DNA of 64,000 nucleotides, from NCBI GenBank assembly GCA_037577475.1, contig JBAGJB010000176.1, positions 203,201-267,200 on the forward strand, given 5' to 3'. The stretch comes from Chaunax sp. Z400. Lineage: Eukaryota; Chordata; Actinopteri; Lophiiformes; Chaunacidae. Below the pieces are notes generated by a model that was not told the origin of the DNA, did no database searches, and saw nothing but the letters and a program-made list of their open reading frames with translations. Every line of letters begins with the position of its first letter. The first letter of the stretch is position 1. Shown here piece by piece: positions 43,701-55,660 of the stretch. A program made the translations under genes and the position numbers.

Positions 43701-46700
43701 TTCCTTTCCCGAGATATGACATGTCCAGTAGGGGCGTATTTTGAATGTCTGTATCTCGGGAACGGAAGGTCGTAGAGACTCGCGGACAAGTGTGGGTTAG
43801 GGGTTAGGGTTAGGGTTAGGTTAGTTTAAGGGGATAAAAACTCAATCGGGGCCCTACCCGGGTTGGTAACTTTTGAACGGAAGGTCGTAGAGACTCGGGG
43901 ATAAGCTCTTTCAATGGTTTTATGGGGTCTCCAAGAACGCCAGCAGGTAAACCGAGTCCCTACGACTTACGGTTCCCGAGATATGACATGTATTTTTGGT
44001 GATTTTTGGAATGTTTGTATCTCGGGAACGGAAGGTCGTAGAGACTCGGGACCAACGTCCGTCTAGGGGTTTATGTGGTCTCTGACAACACCAGTCTTTG
44101 TCCCGAGTCTGTGCGACCTTCCTTTCCCGAGATATGACATGTCCAGTAGGGGCGTATTTTGAATGTCTGTATCTCGGGAACGGAAGGTCGTAGAGACTCG
44201 GGGAGAAGTCTGGCGTGTTCAGGGACCACGAATTATGTCCGACGGATCAGGGTCCCGAGTCTCTACGACCTTCCGTTCCCGAGTTATACTCAAGTTTATT
44301 TTCCCATTGAAGTGAATTGGGTTTGGTTCGCCTATAGTGAATGTGTGTATCTCGGAAACGGAAGGTCGTAGAGACTCGGGACCAACGTCCGTCTAGGGGT
44401 TTATGTGGTCTCTGAGAACACCAGTCTTTGTCCCGAGTCTGTGCGACCTTCCTTTCCCGAGATATGACATGTCCAGTAGGGGCGTATTTTGAATGTCTGT
44501 ATCTCGGGAACGGAAGGTCGTAGAGACTAGCGGACAAGTGTGGGTTAGGGGTTAGGGTTAGGGTTAGGGTTAGGTTAGGTTAAGGGGATTAAAAACTCAA
44601 TCGGGGCCCTACCCGGGTTGGTAACTTTTGAACGGAAGGTCGTAGAGACTCGGGGATAAGCTCTTTCAATGATTTTATGGGGTCTCCAAGAACGCCAGCA
44701 GGTAAACCGAGTCCCTACGACTTACGGTTCCCGAGATATGACATGTATTTTTGGTGATTTTTGGAATGTTTGTATCTCGGGAAGGGAAGGTCGTAGAGAC
44801 TCGGGACCAACGTCCGTCTAGGGGTTTATGTGGTCTCTGAGAACACCAGTCTTTGTCCCGAGTCTGTGCGACCTTCCTTTCCCGAGATATGACATGTCCA
44901 GTAGGGGCGTATTTTGAATGTCTGTATCTCGGGAACGGAAGGTCATAGAGACTAGCGGACAAGTGTGGGTTAGGGGTTAGGGTTAGGGTTAGGGTTAGGT
45001 TAGGTTAAGGGGATTAAAAACTCAATCGGGGCCCTACCCGGGTTGGTAACTTTTGAACGGAAGGTCGTAGAGACTCGGGGATAAGCTCTTTCAATGGTTT
45101 TATGGGGTCTCCAAGAACGCCAGCAGGTAAACCGAGTCCCTACGACTTACGGTTCCCGAGATATGACATGTATTTTTGGTGAGTTTTGGAATGTTTGTAT
45201 CTCGGGAACGGAAGGTCGTAGAGACTCGGGACCAACGTCCGTCTAGGGGTTTATGTGGTCTCTGAGAACACCAGTCTTTGTCCCGAGTCTGTGCGACCTT
45301 CCGTTCCCGAGATATGACATGTCCAGTAGGGGCGTATTTTGAATGTCTGTATCTCGGGAACGGAAGGTCGTAGAGACTCGGGCATAAGCTCTTTCAATGG
45401 TTTTATGGGGTCTCGAAGAATGCCAGCAGGTAAACCGAGTCTCTACGACTTACGGTTCCCGAGATATGACATGTATTTTTGGCGATTTTTGGAATGTTTG
45501 TATCTCGGGAACGGAAGGTCGTAGAGACTCGGGGAGAAGTCTGGCGTGTTCAGAGACCACGAATTATGTCCGACGGATCAGGGTCCCGAGTCTCTACGAC
45601 CTTCCGTTCCCGAGTTATGCTCAAGTTTATTTTCCCATTGAAGTGAATGGGGTTTGGTTCGCCTATAGTGAATGTGTGTATCTCGGAAACGGAAGGTCGT
45701 AGAGATTCGGGACCAACGTCCGTCCTGGGGTTTATGTGGTCTCTGAGAACACCAGTCTTTGTCCCGAGTCTGTGCGACCTTCCTTTCCCGAGATATGACA
45801 TGTCCAGTAGGGGCGTATTTTGAATGTCTGTATCTCGGGAACGGAAGGTCGTAGAGACTAGCGGACAAGTGTGGGTTAGGGGTTAGGGTTAGGGTTAGGT
45901 TAGGTTAAGGGGATAAAAACTCAATCGGGGCCCTACCCGGGTTGGTAACTTTTGAACGGAAGGTCGTAGAGACTCGGGGATAAGCTCTTTCAATGGTTTT
46001 ATGGGGTCTCCAAGAACGGCAGCAGGTAAACCGAGTCCCTACGACTTACGGTTCCCGAGATATGACATGTATTTTTGGTGATTTTTGGAATGTTTGTATC
46101 TCGGGAACGGAAGGTCGTAGAGACTCGGGACCAACGTCCGTCTAGGGGTTTATGTGGTCTCTGAGAACACCAGTCTTTGTCCCGAGTCTGTGCGACCTTC
46201 CTTTCCTGAGATATGACATGTCCAGTAGGGGCGTATTTTGAATGTCTGTATCTCGGGAACGGAAGGTCGTAGAGACTAGCGGACAAGTGTGGGTTAGGGG
46301 TTAGGGTTAGGGTTAGGGTTAGGTTAGGTTAAGGGGATAAAAACTCAATCGGGGCCCTACCCGGGTTGGTAACTTTTGAACGGAAGGTCGTAGAGACTCG
46401 GGGATAAGCTCTTTCAATGGTTTTATGGGGTCTCCAAGAACGCCAGCAGGTAAACCGAGTCCCTACGACTTACGGTTCCCGAGATATGACATGTATTTTT
46501 GGTGATTTTTGGAATGTTTGTATCTCGGGAACGGAAGGTCGTAGAGACTCGGGACCAACGTCCGTCTAGGGGTTTATGTGGTCTCTGAGAACACCAGTCT
46601 TTGTCCCGAGTCTGTGCGACCTTCCTTTCCCGAGATATGACATGTCCAGTAGGGGCGTATTTTGAATGTCTGTATCTCGGGAACGGAAGGTCGTAGAGAC

Positions 46701-49700
46701 TCGGGGATAAGCTCTTTCAATGGTTTTATGGGGTCTCCAAGAACGCCAGCAGGTAAACCGAGTCTCTACGACTTACGGTTCCCGAGATATGACATGTATT
46801 TTTGGTGATTTTTGGAATGTTTGTATCTCGGGAACGGAAGGTCGTAGAGACTCGGGGAGAAGTCTGGCGTGTTCAGGGACCACGAATTATGTCCGACGGA
46901 TCAGGGTCCCGAGTCTCTACGACCTTCCGTTCCCGAGTTATACTCAAGTTTATTTTCCCATTGAAGTGAATTGGGTTTGGTTCGCCTATAGTGAATGTGT
47001 GTATCTCGGAAACGGAAGGTCGTAGAGACTCGGGACCAACGTCCGTCTAGGGGTTTATGTGGTCTCTGAGAACACCAGTCTTTTCCCCGAGTCTGTGCGA
47101 CCTTCCTTTCCCGAGATATGACATGTCCAGTAGGGGCGTATTTTGAATGTCTGTATCTCGGGAACGGAAGGTCGTAGAGACTAGCGGACAAGTGTGGGTT
47201 AGGGGTTAGGGTTAGGGTTAGGGTTAGGTTAGGTTAAGGGGATTAAAAACTCAATCGGGGCCCTACCCGGGTTGGTAACTTTTGAACGGAAGGTCGTAGA
47301 GACTCGGGGATAAGCTCTTTCAATGGTTTTATGGGGTCTCCAAGAACGCCAGCAGGTAAACCGAGTCCCTACGACTTACGGTTCCCGAGATATGACATGT
47401 ATTTTTGGTGATTTTTGGAATGTTTGTATCTCGGGAACGGAAGGTCGTAGAGACTCGGGACCAACGTCCGTCTAGGGGTTTATGTGGTCTCTGAGAACAC
47501 CAGTCTTTGTCCCGAGTCTGTGCGACCTTCCTTTCCCGAGATATGACATGTCCAGTAGGGGCGTATTTTGAATGTCTGTATCTCGGGAACGGAAGGTCAT
47601 AGAGACTAGCGGACAAGTGTGGGTTAGGGGTTAGGGTTAGGGTTAGGGTTAGGTTAGGTTAAGGGGATTAAAAACTCAATCGGGGCCCTACCCGGGTTGG
47701 TAACTTTTGAACGGAAGGTCGTAGAGACTCGGGGATAAGCTCTTTCAATGGTTTTATGGGGTCTCCAAGAACGCCAGCAGGTAAACCGAGTCCCTACGAC
47801 TTACGGTTCCCGAGATATGACATGTATTTTTGGTGAGTTTTGGAATGTTTGTATCTCGGGAACGGAAGGTCGTAGAGACTCGGGACCAACGTCCGTCTAG
47901 GGGTTTATGTGGTCTCTGAGAACACCAGTCTTTGTCCCGAGTCTGTGCGACCTTCCGTTCCCGAGATATGACATGTCCAGTAGGGGCGTATTTTGAATGT
48001 CTGTATCTCGGGAACGGAAGGTCGTAGAGACTCGGGCATAAGCTCTTTCAATGGTTTTATGGGGTCTCGAAGAATGCCAGCAGGTAAACCGAGTCTCTAC
48101 GACTTACGGTTCCCGAGATATGACATGTATTTTTGGCGATTTTTGGAATGTTTGTATCTCGGGAACGGAAGGTCGTAGAGACTCGGGGAGAAGTCTGGCG
48201 TGTTCAGAGACCACGAATTATGTCCGACGGATCAGGGTCCCGAGTCTCTACGACCTTCCGTTCCCGAGTTATGCTCAAGTTTATTTTCCCATTGAAGTGA
48301 ATGGGGTTTGGTTCGCCTATGGTGAATGTGTGTATCTCGGAAACGGAAGGTCGTAGAGATTCGGGACCAACGTCCGTCCTGGGGTTTATGTGGTCTCTGA
48401 GAACACCAGTCTTTGTCCCGAGTCTGTGCGACCTTCCTTTCCCGAGATATGACATGTCCAGTAGGGGCGTATTTTGAATGTCTGTATCTCGGGAACGGAA
48501 GGTCGTAGAGACTAGCGGACAAGTGTGGGTTAGGGGTTAGGGTTAGGGTTAGGTTAGGTTAAGGGGATAAAAACTCAATCGGGGCCCTACCCGGGTTGGT
48601 AACTTTTGAACGGAAGGTCGTAGAGACTCGGGGATAAGCTCTTTCAATGGTTTTATGGGGTCTCCAAGAACGCCAGCAGGTAAACCGAGTCCCTACGACT
48701 TACGGTTCCCGAGATATGACATGTATTTTTGGTGATTTTTGGAATGTTTGTATCTCGGGAACGGAAGGTCGTAGAGACTCGGGACCAACGTCCGTCTAGG
48801 GGTTTATGTGGTCTCTGAGAACACCAGTCTTTGTCCCGAGTCTGTGCGACCTTCCTTTCCCGAGATATGACATGTCCAGTAGGGGCGTATTTTGAATGTC
48901 TGTATCTCGGGAACGGAAGGTCGTAGAGACTAGCGGACAAGTGTGGGTTAGGGGTTAGGGTTAGGGTTAGGGTTAGGTTAGGTTAAGGGGATAAAAACTC
49001 AATCGGGGCCCTACCCGGGTTGGTAACTTTTGAACGGAAGGTCGTAGAGACTCGGGGATAAGCTCTTTCAATGGTTTTATGGGGTCTCCAAGAACGCCAG
49101 CAGGTAAACCGAGTCCCTACGACTTACGGTTCCCGAGATATGACATGTATTTTTGGTGATTTTTGGAATGTTTGTATCTCGGGAACGGAAGGTCGTAGAG
49201 ACTCGGGACCAACGTCCGTCTAGGGGTTTATGTGGTCTCTGAGAACACCAGTCTTTGTCCCGAGTCTGTGCGACCTTCCTTTCCCGAGATATGACATGTC
49301 CAGTAGGGGCGTATTTTGAATGTTTGTATCTCGGGAACGGAAGGTCGTAGAGACTCGGGGATAAGCTCTTTCAATGGTTTTATGGGGTCTCCAAGAACGC
49401 CAGCAGGTAAACCGAGTCTCTACGACTTACGGTTCCCGAGATATGACATGTATTTTTGGTGATTTTTGGAATGTTTGTATCTCGGGAACGGAAGTTCGTA
49501 GAGACTCGGGGAGAAGTCTGGCGTGTTCAGGGACCACGAATTATGTCCGACGGATCAGGGTCCCGAGTCTCTACGACCTTCCGTTCCCGAGTTATACTCA
49601 AGTTTATTTTCCCATTGAAGTGAATTGGGTTTGGTTCGCCTATAGTGAATGTGTGTATCTCGGAAACGGAAGGTCGTAGAGACTCGGGACCAACGTCCGT

Positions 49701-52600
49701 CTAGGGGTTTATGTGGTCTCTGAGAACACCAGTCTTTGTCCCGAGTCTGTGCGACCTTCCTTTCCCGAGATATGACATGTCCAGTAGGGGCGTATTTTGA
49801 ATGTCTGTATCTCGGGAACGGAAGGTCGTAGAGACTAGCGGACAAGTGTGGGTTAGGGGTTAGGGTTAGGGTTAGGGTTAGGTTAGGTTAAGGGGATTAA
49901 AAACTCAATCGGGGCCCTACCCGGGTTGGTAACTTTTGAACGGAAGGTCGTAGAGACTCGGGGATAAGCTCTTTCAATGATTTTATGGGGTCTCCAAGAA
50001 CGCCAGCAGGTAAACCGAGTCCCTACGACTTACGGTTCCCGAGATATGACATGTATTTTTGGTGATTTTTGGAATGTTTGTATCTCGGGAACGGAAGGTC
50101 GTAGAGACTCGGGACCAACGTCCGTCTAGGGGTTTATGTGGTCTCTGAGAACACCAGTCTTTGTCCCGAGTCTGTGCGACCTTCCTTTCCCGAGATATGA
50201 CATGTCCAGTAGGGGCGTATTTTGAATGTCTGTATCTCGGGAACGGAAGGTCATAGAGACTAGCGGACAAGTGTGGGTTAGGGGTTAGGGTTAGGGTTAG
50301 GGTTAGGTTAGGTTAAGGGGATTAAAAACTCAATCGGGGCCCTACCCGGGTTGGTAACTTTTGAACGGAAGGTCGTAGAGACTCGGGGATAAGCTCTTTC
50401 AATGGTTTTATGGGGTCTCCAAGAACGCCAGCAGGTAAACCGAGTCCCTACGACTTACGGTTCCCGAGATATGACATGTATTTTTGGTGAGTTTTGGAAT
50501 GTTTGTATCTCGGGAACGGAAGGTCGTAGAGACTCGGGACCAACGTCCGTCTAGGGGTTTATGTGGTCTCTGAGAACACCAGTCTTTGTCCCGAGTCTGT
50601 GCGACCTTCCGTTCCCGAGATATGACATGTCCAGTAGGGGCGTATTTTGAATGTCTGTATCTCGGGAACGGAAGGTCGTAGAGACTCGGGCATAAGCTCT
50701 TTCAATGGTTTTATGGGGTCTCGAAGAATGCCAGCAGGTAAACCGAGTCTCTACGACTTACGGTTCCCGAGTTATGACATGTATTTTTGGCGATTTTTGG
50801 AATGTTTGTATCTCGGGAACGGAAGGTCGTAGAGACTCGGGGAGAAGTCTGGCGTGTTCAGAGACCACGAATTATGTCCGACGGATCAGGGTCCCGAGTC
50901 TCTACGACCTTCCGTTCCCGAGTTATGCTCAAGTTTATTTTCCCATTGAAGTGAATGGGGTTTGGTTCGCCTATAGTGAATGTGTGTATCTCGGAAACGG
51001 AAGGTCGTAGAGATTCGGGACCAACGTCCGTCCTGGGGTTTATGTGGTCTCTGAGAACACCAGTCTTTGTCCCAAGTCTGTGCGACCTTCCTTTCCCGAG
51101 ATATGACATGTCCAGTAGGGGCGTATTTTGAATGTCTGTATCTCGGGAACGGAAGGTCGTAGAGACTAGCGGACAAGTGTGGGTTAGGGGTTAGGGTTAG
51201 GTTAGGTTAAGGGGATAAAAACTCAATCGGGGCCCTACCCGGGTTGGTAACTTTTGAACGGAAGGTCGTAGAGACTCGGGGATAAGCTCTTTCAATGGTT
51301 TTATGGGGTCTCCAAGAACGCCAGCAGGTAAACCGAGTCCCTACGACTTACGGTTCCCGAGATATGACATGTATTTTTGGTGATTTTTGGAATGTTTGTA
51401 TCTCGGGAACGGAAGGTCGTAGAGACTCGGGACCAACGTCCGTCTAGGGGTTTATGTGGTCTCTGAGAACACCAGTCTTTGTCCCGAGTCTGTGCGACCT
51501 TCCTTTCCTGAGATATGACATGTCCAGTAGGGGCGTATTTTGAATGTCTGTATCTCGGGAACGGAAGGTCGTAGAGACTAGCGGACAAGTGTGGGTTAGG
51601 GGTTAGGGTTAGGGTTAGGGTTAGGTTAGGTTAAGGGGATAAAAACTCAATCGGGGCCCTACCCGGGTTGGTAACTTTTGAACGGAAGGTCGTAGAGACT
51701 CGGGGATAAGCTCTTTCAATGGTTTTATGGGGTCTCCAAGAACGCCAGCAGGTAAACCGAGTCCCTACGACTTACGGTTCCCGAGATATGACATGTATTT
51801 TTGGTGATTTTTGGAATGTTTGTATCTCGGGAACGGAAGGTCGTAGAGACTCGGGACCAACGTCCGTCTAGGGGTTTATGTGGTCTCTGAGAACACCAGT
51901 CTTTGTCCCGAGTCTGTGCGACCTTCCTTTCCCGAGATATGACATGTCCAGTAGGGGCGTATTTTGAATGTCTGTATCTCGGGAACGGAAGGTCGTAGAG
52001 ACTCGGGGATAAGCTCTTTCAATGGTTTTATGGGGTCTCCAAGAACGCCAGCAGGTAAACCGAGTCTCTACGACTTACGGTTCCCGAGATATGACATGTA
52101 TTTTTGGTGATTTTTGGAATGTTTGTATCTCGGGAACGGAAGGTCGTAGAGACTCGGGGAGAAGTCTGGCGTGTTCAGGGACCACGAATTATGTCCGACG
52201 GATCAGGGTCCCGAGTCTCTACGACCTTCCGTTCCCGAGTTATACTCAAGTTTATTTTCCCATTGAAGTGAATTGGGTTTGGTTCGCCTATAGTGAATGT
52301 GTGTATCTCGGAAACGGAAGGTCGTAGAGACTCGGGACCAACGTCCGTCTAGGGGTTTATGTGGTCTCTGAGAACACCAGTCTTTTCCCCGAGTCTGTGC
52401 GACCTTCCTTTCCCGAGATATGACATGTCCAGTAGGGGCGTATTTTGAATGTCTGTATCTCGGGAACGGAAGGTCGTAGAGACTAGCGGACAAGTGTGGG
52501 TTAGGGGTTAGGGTTAGGGTTAGGGTTAGGTTAGGTTAAGGGGATTAAAAACTCAATCGGGGCCCTACCCGGGTTGGTAACTTTTGAACGGAAGGTCGTA
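40750..52600. repeat. Higher-order repeats of 3402, 2654 and 2648 bp in the palindromic satellite
   Basis: Blocks recur at constant offsets: 40757 to 44159 and 43318 to 46720 (3402 bp); 45339 to 47993 to 50647 (2654 bp); 48653 to 51301 and 49374 to 52022 (2648 bp). The 6-bp difference between the last two offsets is one TTAGGG-sized loss in a D module near 51190. Private variants (GGCATAAGC, TCGAAGAATGCC, GATTCGGGACC) travel with the blocks, so the right half of the array is a multi-copy higher-order repeat. Confidence 0.8.
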
Positions 52601-53067
52601 GAGACTCGGGGATAAGCTCTTTCAATGGTTTTATGGGGTCTCCAAGAACGCCAGCAGGTAAACCGAGTCCCTACGACTTACGGTTCCCGAGATATGACAT
52701 GTATTTTTGGTGATTTTTGGAATGTTTGTATCTCGGGAACGGAAGGTCGTAGAGACTCGGGACCAACGTCCGTCTAGGGGTTTATGTGGTCTCTGAGAAC
52801 ACCAGTCTTTGTCCCGAGTCTGTGCGACCTTCCTTTCCCGAGATATGACATGTCCAGTAGGGGCGTATTTTGAATGTTTGTATCTCGGGAACGGAAGGTC
52901 GTAGAGACTCGGGGATAAGCTCTTTCAATGGTTTTATGGGGTCTTCAAGAACGCCAGCAGGTAAAGCGAGTCTCTACGACTTACGGTTCCCGAGATATGA
53001 CATGTATTTTTGGTGATTTTTGGAATGTTTGTATCGCGGGAACGGAAGGTCGTAGAGACCCTAACCC

Positions 53068-54744
53068 AGTAGCCGAGGTTTAGGAGCTGTGCTTGCCCAA
53101 GTTCAGGACGGGAAGGAGAGGTTAATCGCTTTCGCCATCAGGAGCTTGAGCCCTACAGAGAAAAATGATAAAAATTATAGCTACTTTAAGCTTGAATTTT
53201 TGCCTTTGACATGGGCAGTCACAGAAAAATTTGCTGAGTATTTACATTGTGCTCCTTTTCTTGTATATACAGATAATAATCCCCTAGTGCACTTGAACTC
53301 AGCTAAATTGGGGAGCCTAGAGCAGAGATGGGCAGCACGTCTGGCAAGTTTTCAATTTGAGATAAAGTATAAGCCAGGACGTCTTAACCAGAGTGCAGAT
53401 GCATTATCTCGATTTCCCCCAGATGCAGCGACCTCGGATCCAGACGAAGGAAGAGAAGGGGTTGAGATCCCATCATTCATTCATGTCAGCACGTACATCG
53501 CCAGAGCAATGTGCATGGGAACAGGAAAAGTCAAACAGGAAAACTTGCAAAAGGCAACAGTTGGGGCTCCATTGTTCCCTGAACGCAGACCAACTCAGTG
53601 GTCTAATCTGCAGGAGGAAGATCCAGTCTTGAGGAGAGTGTCATGGTATTTGCAAAGGGGCTATCGACCGAACAAGCACGAGAGGCAACAGGAGTCTAAA
53701 CTTGTTTTACGCATCCTCCGCCATTGGGGACGACTTTCACTGATCGGAGGAGTGCTCTGCCGTAAGGTGCGAGACCCCAAGGAAGTTGACCCAGTGACCC
53801 AAATTATGGTTCCTGAGGGTGAGAAACGTGCTGTTTGGCAGTTATATCATGAATATGCAGGCCACTGGGGCCCAGAAAAGACAATATCATTGATCCAAAG
53901 CAGATTTTTTTGGCCAGATTTAAGCATAGATATTGCAAACTGGTGCGCCCAGTGTCAGAACTGTGTTTTGCGCAAAGCTGCTACCACTAAACAAGCCCCT
54001 TTGTTGCTAATTAAGACTTCTGCGTCCATGGAACTGTTGTCTGCAGATTTCCTGTCCATAGGCCATCCAGAGGACCTGTACCACAATGTGCTGGTTATGG
54101 TGGACCATTTCACCAAATTTGCCTGGGCAGCGGTCACCAAAGACCAAACTGCTGTAACAACAGCTAAGGTAATATGGCACAAGGTAATTCAACCCTTCGG
54201 TGTTCCCAAACGATTGATGTCAGACCAAGTGCCAAATTTTGAATCCAAACTGATGCATGAACTGTGTGAATTGTATGGCATAGCAAAGAATCATACTTCA
54301 TTGCTTCAGGACATGAGAGCAAAAGACCGAGGTAAGCTGGCTGATAGGTGGGCAAGGCAGCCTTACATTGTTGTAAAACAATCAGATCCTGCATTACCAG
54401 TATATGTTATTAAATAAGACTCGGGAGACCTTGAAAAAGTGGTCCATCGCAACTTATTGAGGCGCGATCCACTTCCACTGCAATTAAGCCCACAGAACTT
54501 TAGACTGACTAATACACCTAACCAGAATGTTCTTAGACCTTTAAATGCCGTGACAGAGACAGGTACAGCCCCTGTAGAGCTTCCCTGGGTTGGGTTTTGG
54601 GCCCCTACAGGAGCCGTTCCAGAGGCCAGGCCAGAGGTTGGAGAGCCGACCCACACCCACTCCGAACCCAGACAAGGACAAGGACAAGGACAACTAAAGG
54701 GCTGCCTCCACAGAGATATCGAGAACTACATCCATAAGCCATGA
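53068..54744 (+). pseudogene. Gypsy pol remnant: RNase H C-terminal part and broken integrase
   Basis: The frame is open from about 53065 (an in-frame TAA lies at 53062), with GLGAVLAQV at the truncated start of RNase H, then AVTEKFAEYL, TDNNPL and the typical end ADALSRFP near 53410. A spacer is followed by an H2C2 zinc-binding module (YHEYAGHWGPEKT ... CAQCQNC, about 53845-53965). The integrase core has Asp codons at 54046 (SADFLS) and 54223 (MSDQVPNF). Right after NHTS the sequence jumps to GKLADRWARQPYIVV, which belongs to the C-terminal module, so the segment with the catalytic Glu is deleted in frame. TAA at 54415 interrupts the C-terminus; the same frame continues (VVHRNLLR) to a stop at 54744. 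In Gypsy elements this polyprotein makes and inserts the DNA copy; here it cannot. Confidence 0.85.
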
Positions 54745-54775
54745 TGGCATTGTAGTGTGGCCATTGGGACAATTT

Positions 54776-54789
54776 TTAGCAGGGAGGGG
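54776..54789 (+). promoter_or_regulatory. Polypurine tract before the 3' LTR
   Basis: Purine run AGCAGGGAGGGG immediately upstream of the LTR 5' end TGTAACAG, the expected position of the plus-strand primer in LTR retrotransposons. Confidence 0.75.
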
Positions 54790-55465
54790 TGTAACAGGGT
54801 AGATCTGTATCACCAAACTCACCTTCACACTGGTAGTGGTTTTGTGTGTGTGTGGGGACATGCACATTTGCTGTGAGCTTAAGCTTGATTTGATGTGATT
54901 GTGCACAGGTGTGTCTGGGTGTGTCTCCTCCTCATGGTCACCACTGCTGCCCTCTCATTTTGGTGTTGTTTCTCTGTGTGCAGGTATGTGGAACGCATGT
55001 TTTAATGTAGAACATAGCCCTCGTTTGTGATGTGTTCTGGATTGTGAAGAATGTCCAACATTTTGCTGTTGTTTCTCTGTGTGCAGGCCAGGTTCCGCCG
55101 CATGTGTTGCAGCCTTAAGGCAGGTTTGGGCTTCCCAATGGCTGAAGTGAATGCCGGCCTTTATATTGCTGATGGTGTGGACAACACTGCCATCAGTGAA
55201 GAGATAGAGTGAGACTGTGGAGGCAACCAACTAGCAGTGCAGCGGCCTGGACCTCAGACTCCTCTCCCCTAAAGAGTTGGAGGAACCACTTTTCCCTCCT
55301 TTTAAATGAACTCTGAAAAGGACAGTGATTTTTTTATAGTTATTCCCCTGAAATCAGTCCAGTTATTTAGTGTATATTTACGTAGTATAATAAAGTGTAT
55401 TTTAAACTGCTGGTCGTTGTGGTGTCTCTTGCCCTGTTTGGTCAATATCTAACCTGGCTGTTACA
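54790..55465 (+). repeat. 3' LTR (676 bp) of the Gypsy element
   Basis: Starts TGTAACAG and ends CTGTTACA, an 8-bp inverted terminus with the canonical TG...CA ends. It holds AATAAA at 55389-55394 about 70 bp before the end. A 20-bp string GTTGTTTCTCTGTGTGCAGG occurs twice (54965 and 55068), a 103-bp offset that suggests a short internal duplication. No 5' partner LTR is in the window. Confidence 0.85.
55389..55394 (+). terminator. LTR polyadenylation signal AATAAA
   Basis: Canonical hexamer in the 3' LTR, at a typical distance from its end. Confidence 0.6.
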
Positions 55466-55660
55466 TGAGTCTTTCTTTAAATGTGTTTCTGGCAAGAAGA
55501 TAATGCCTGATTTAAGAGATTTTAAATGTGCCAACACTTTAGCTCTCTTAACCGGCTCATTGATTCCTTTGACATTCCAAGATGAAAAAATTATAGCACC
55601 CGTTCGCTCCTTAGGTTCAGCTGAGTTATCCTGCATCATATTTGAGAAGTGTAATCCCAT
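55466..55660 (-). pseudogene. L1-like ORF2 endonuclease N-terminus (truncated)
   Basis: Minus-strand translation contains FSSWNVKGINEPVKR and AHLKSLKSGIIFLPETHLKK, which are the hallmark first motifs of the apurinic-like endonuclease of L1 ORF2 (a W-N metal-binding Asn and an E-T-H motif). The residue before ETH is Pro where Gln is usual. The frame is cut at 55466 by the inserted LTR. The protein would nick target DNA and reverse-transcribe the element RNA; this piece has neither the rest of the endonuclease nor the reverse transcriptase. Confidence 0.78.

Larger units (their letters stand above)
29157..53058. repeat. Modular palindromic satellite with telomere-like modules (24 kb)
   Basis: The array is built from four modules, all containing the core GGAAGGTCGTAGAGACTCGG. 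Module A (~125 bp), B (~180 bp) and C (~150 bp) each begin with a reversed copy of the core and end with a forward copy, so each is an imperfect palindrome. Module D (~142 bp) carries TTAGGG runs and only a forward core. Observed arrangements include A-B-C-D (596 bp), A-C-D (~427 bp), A-C-A-B-C-D (~905 bp) and repeated B-C (330 bp). The base composition is much richer in GC than the 9-bp array. Short open frames of 60-101 codons recur on both strands, as expected of a repeated palindrome; none has a domain. I do not recognise this family by name. Confidence 0.95.
53059..55465 (+). mobile_element. 5'-truncated Ty3/Gypsy LTR retrotransposon with 3' LTR
   Basis: Begins abruptly at the satellite edge in the middle of RNase H, continues through integrase, polypurine tract and a complete 3' LTR. 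The 5' LTR, primer-binding site, gag, protease and reverse transcriptase are absent. It lies in an L1-like element, whose sequence resumes right after the LTR. Integrase is internally deleted and carries a premature stop, so this copy is dead. Confidence 0.88.

Noticed and set aside
29157..53058. Recurrent 60-101-codon frames on both strands of the palindromic satellite
   Set aside because: They are copies of the same repeat read in either direction, start and end at fixed places in modules, and match no domain. Both strands give similar peptides because the arms are palindromic.
29157..53058. CRISPR array (regular repeats with differing spacers)
   Set aside because: Spacers are not unique: all intervening sequences are themselves repeated modules, the unit is far too long, and the context is eukaryotic.
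54363..54656. Minus-strand frames opposite the Gypsy pol C-terminus
   Set aside because: They are shadows of the forward pol frame, which has recognisable integrase motifs.
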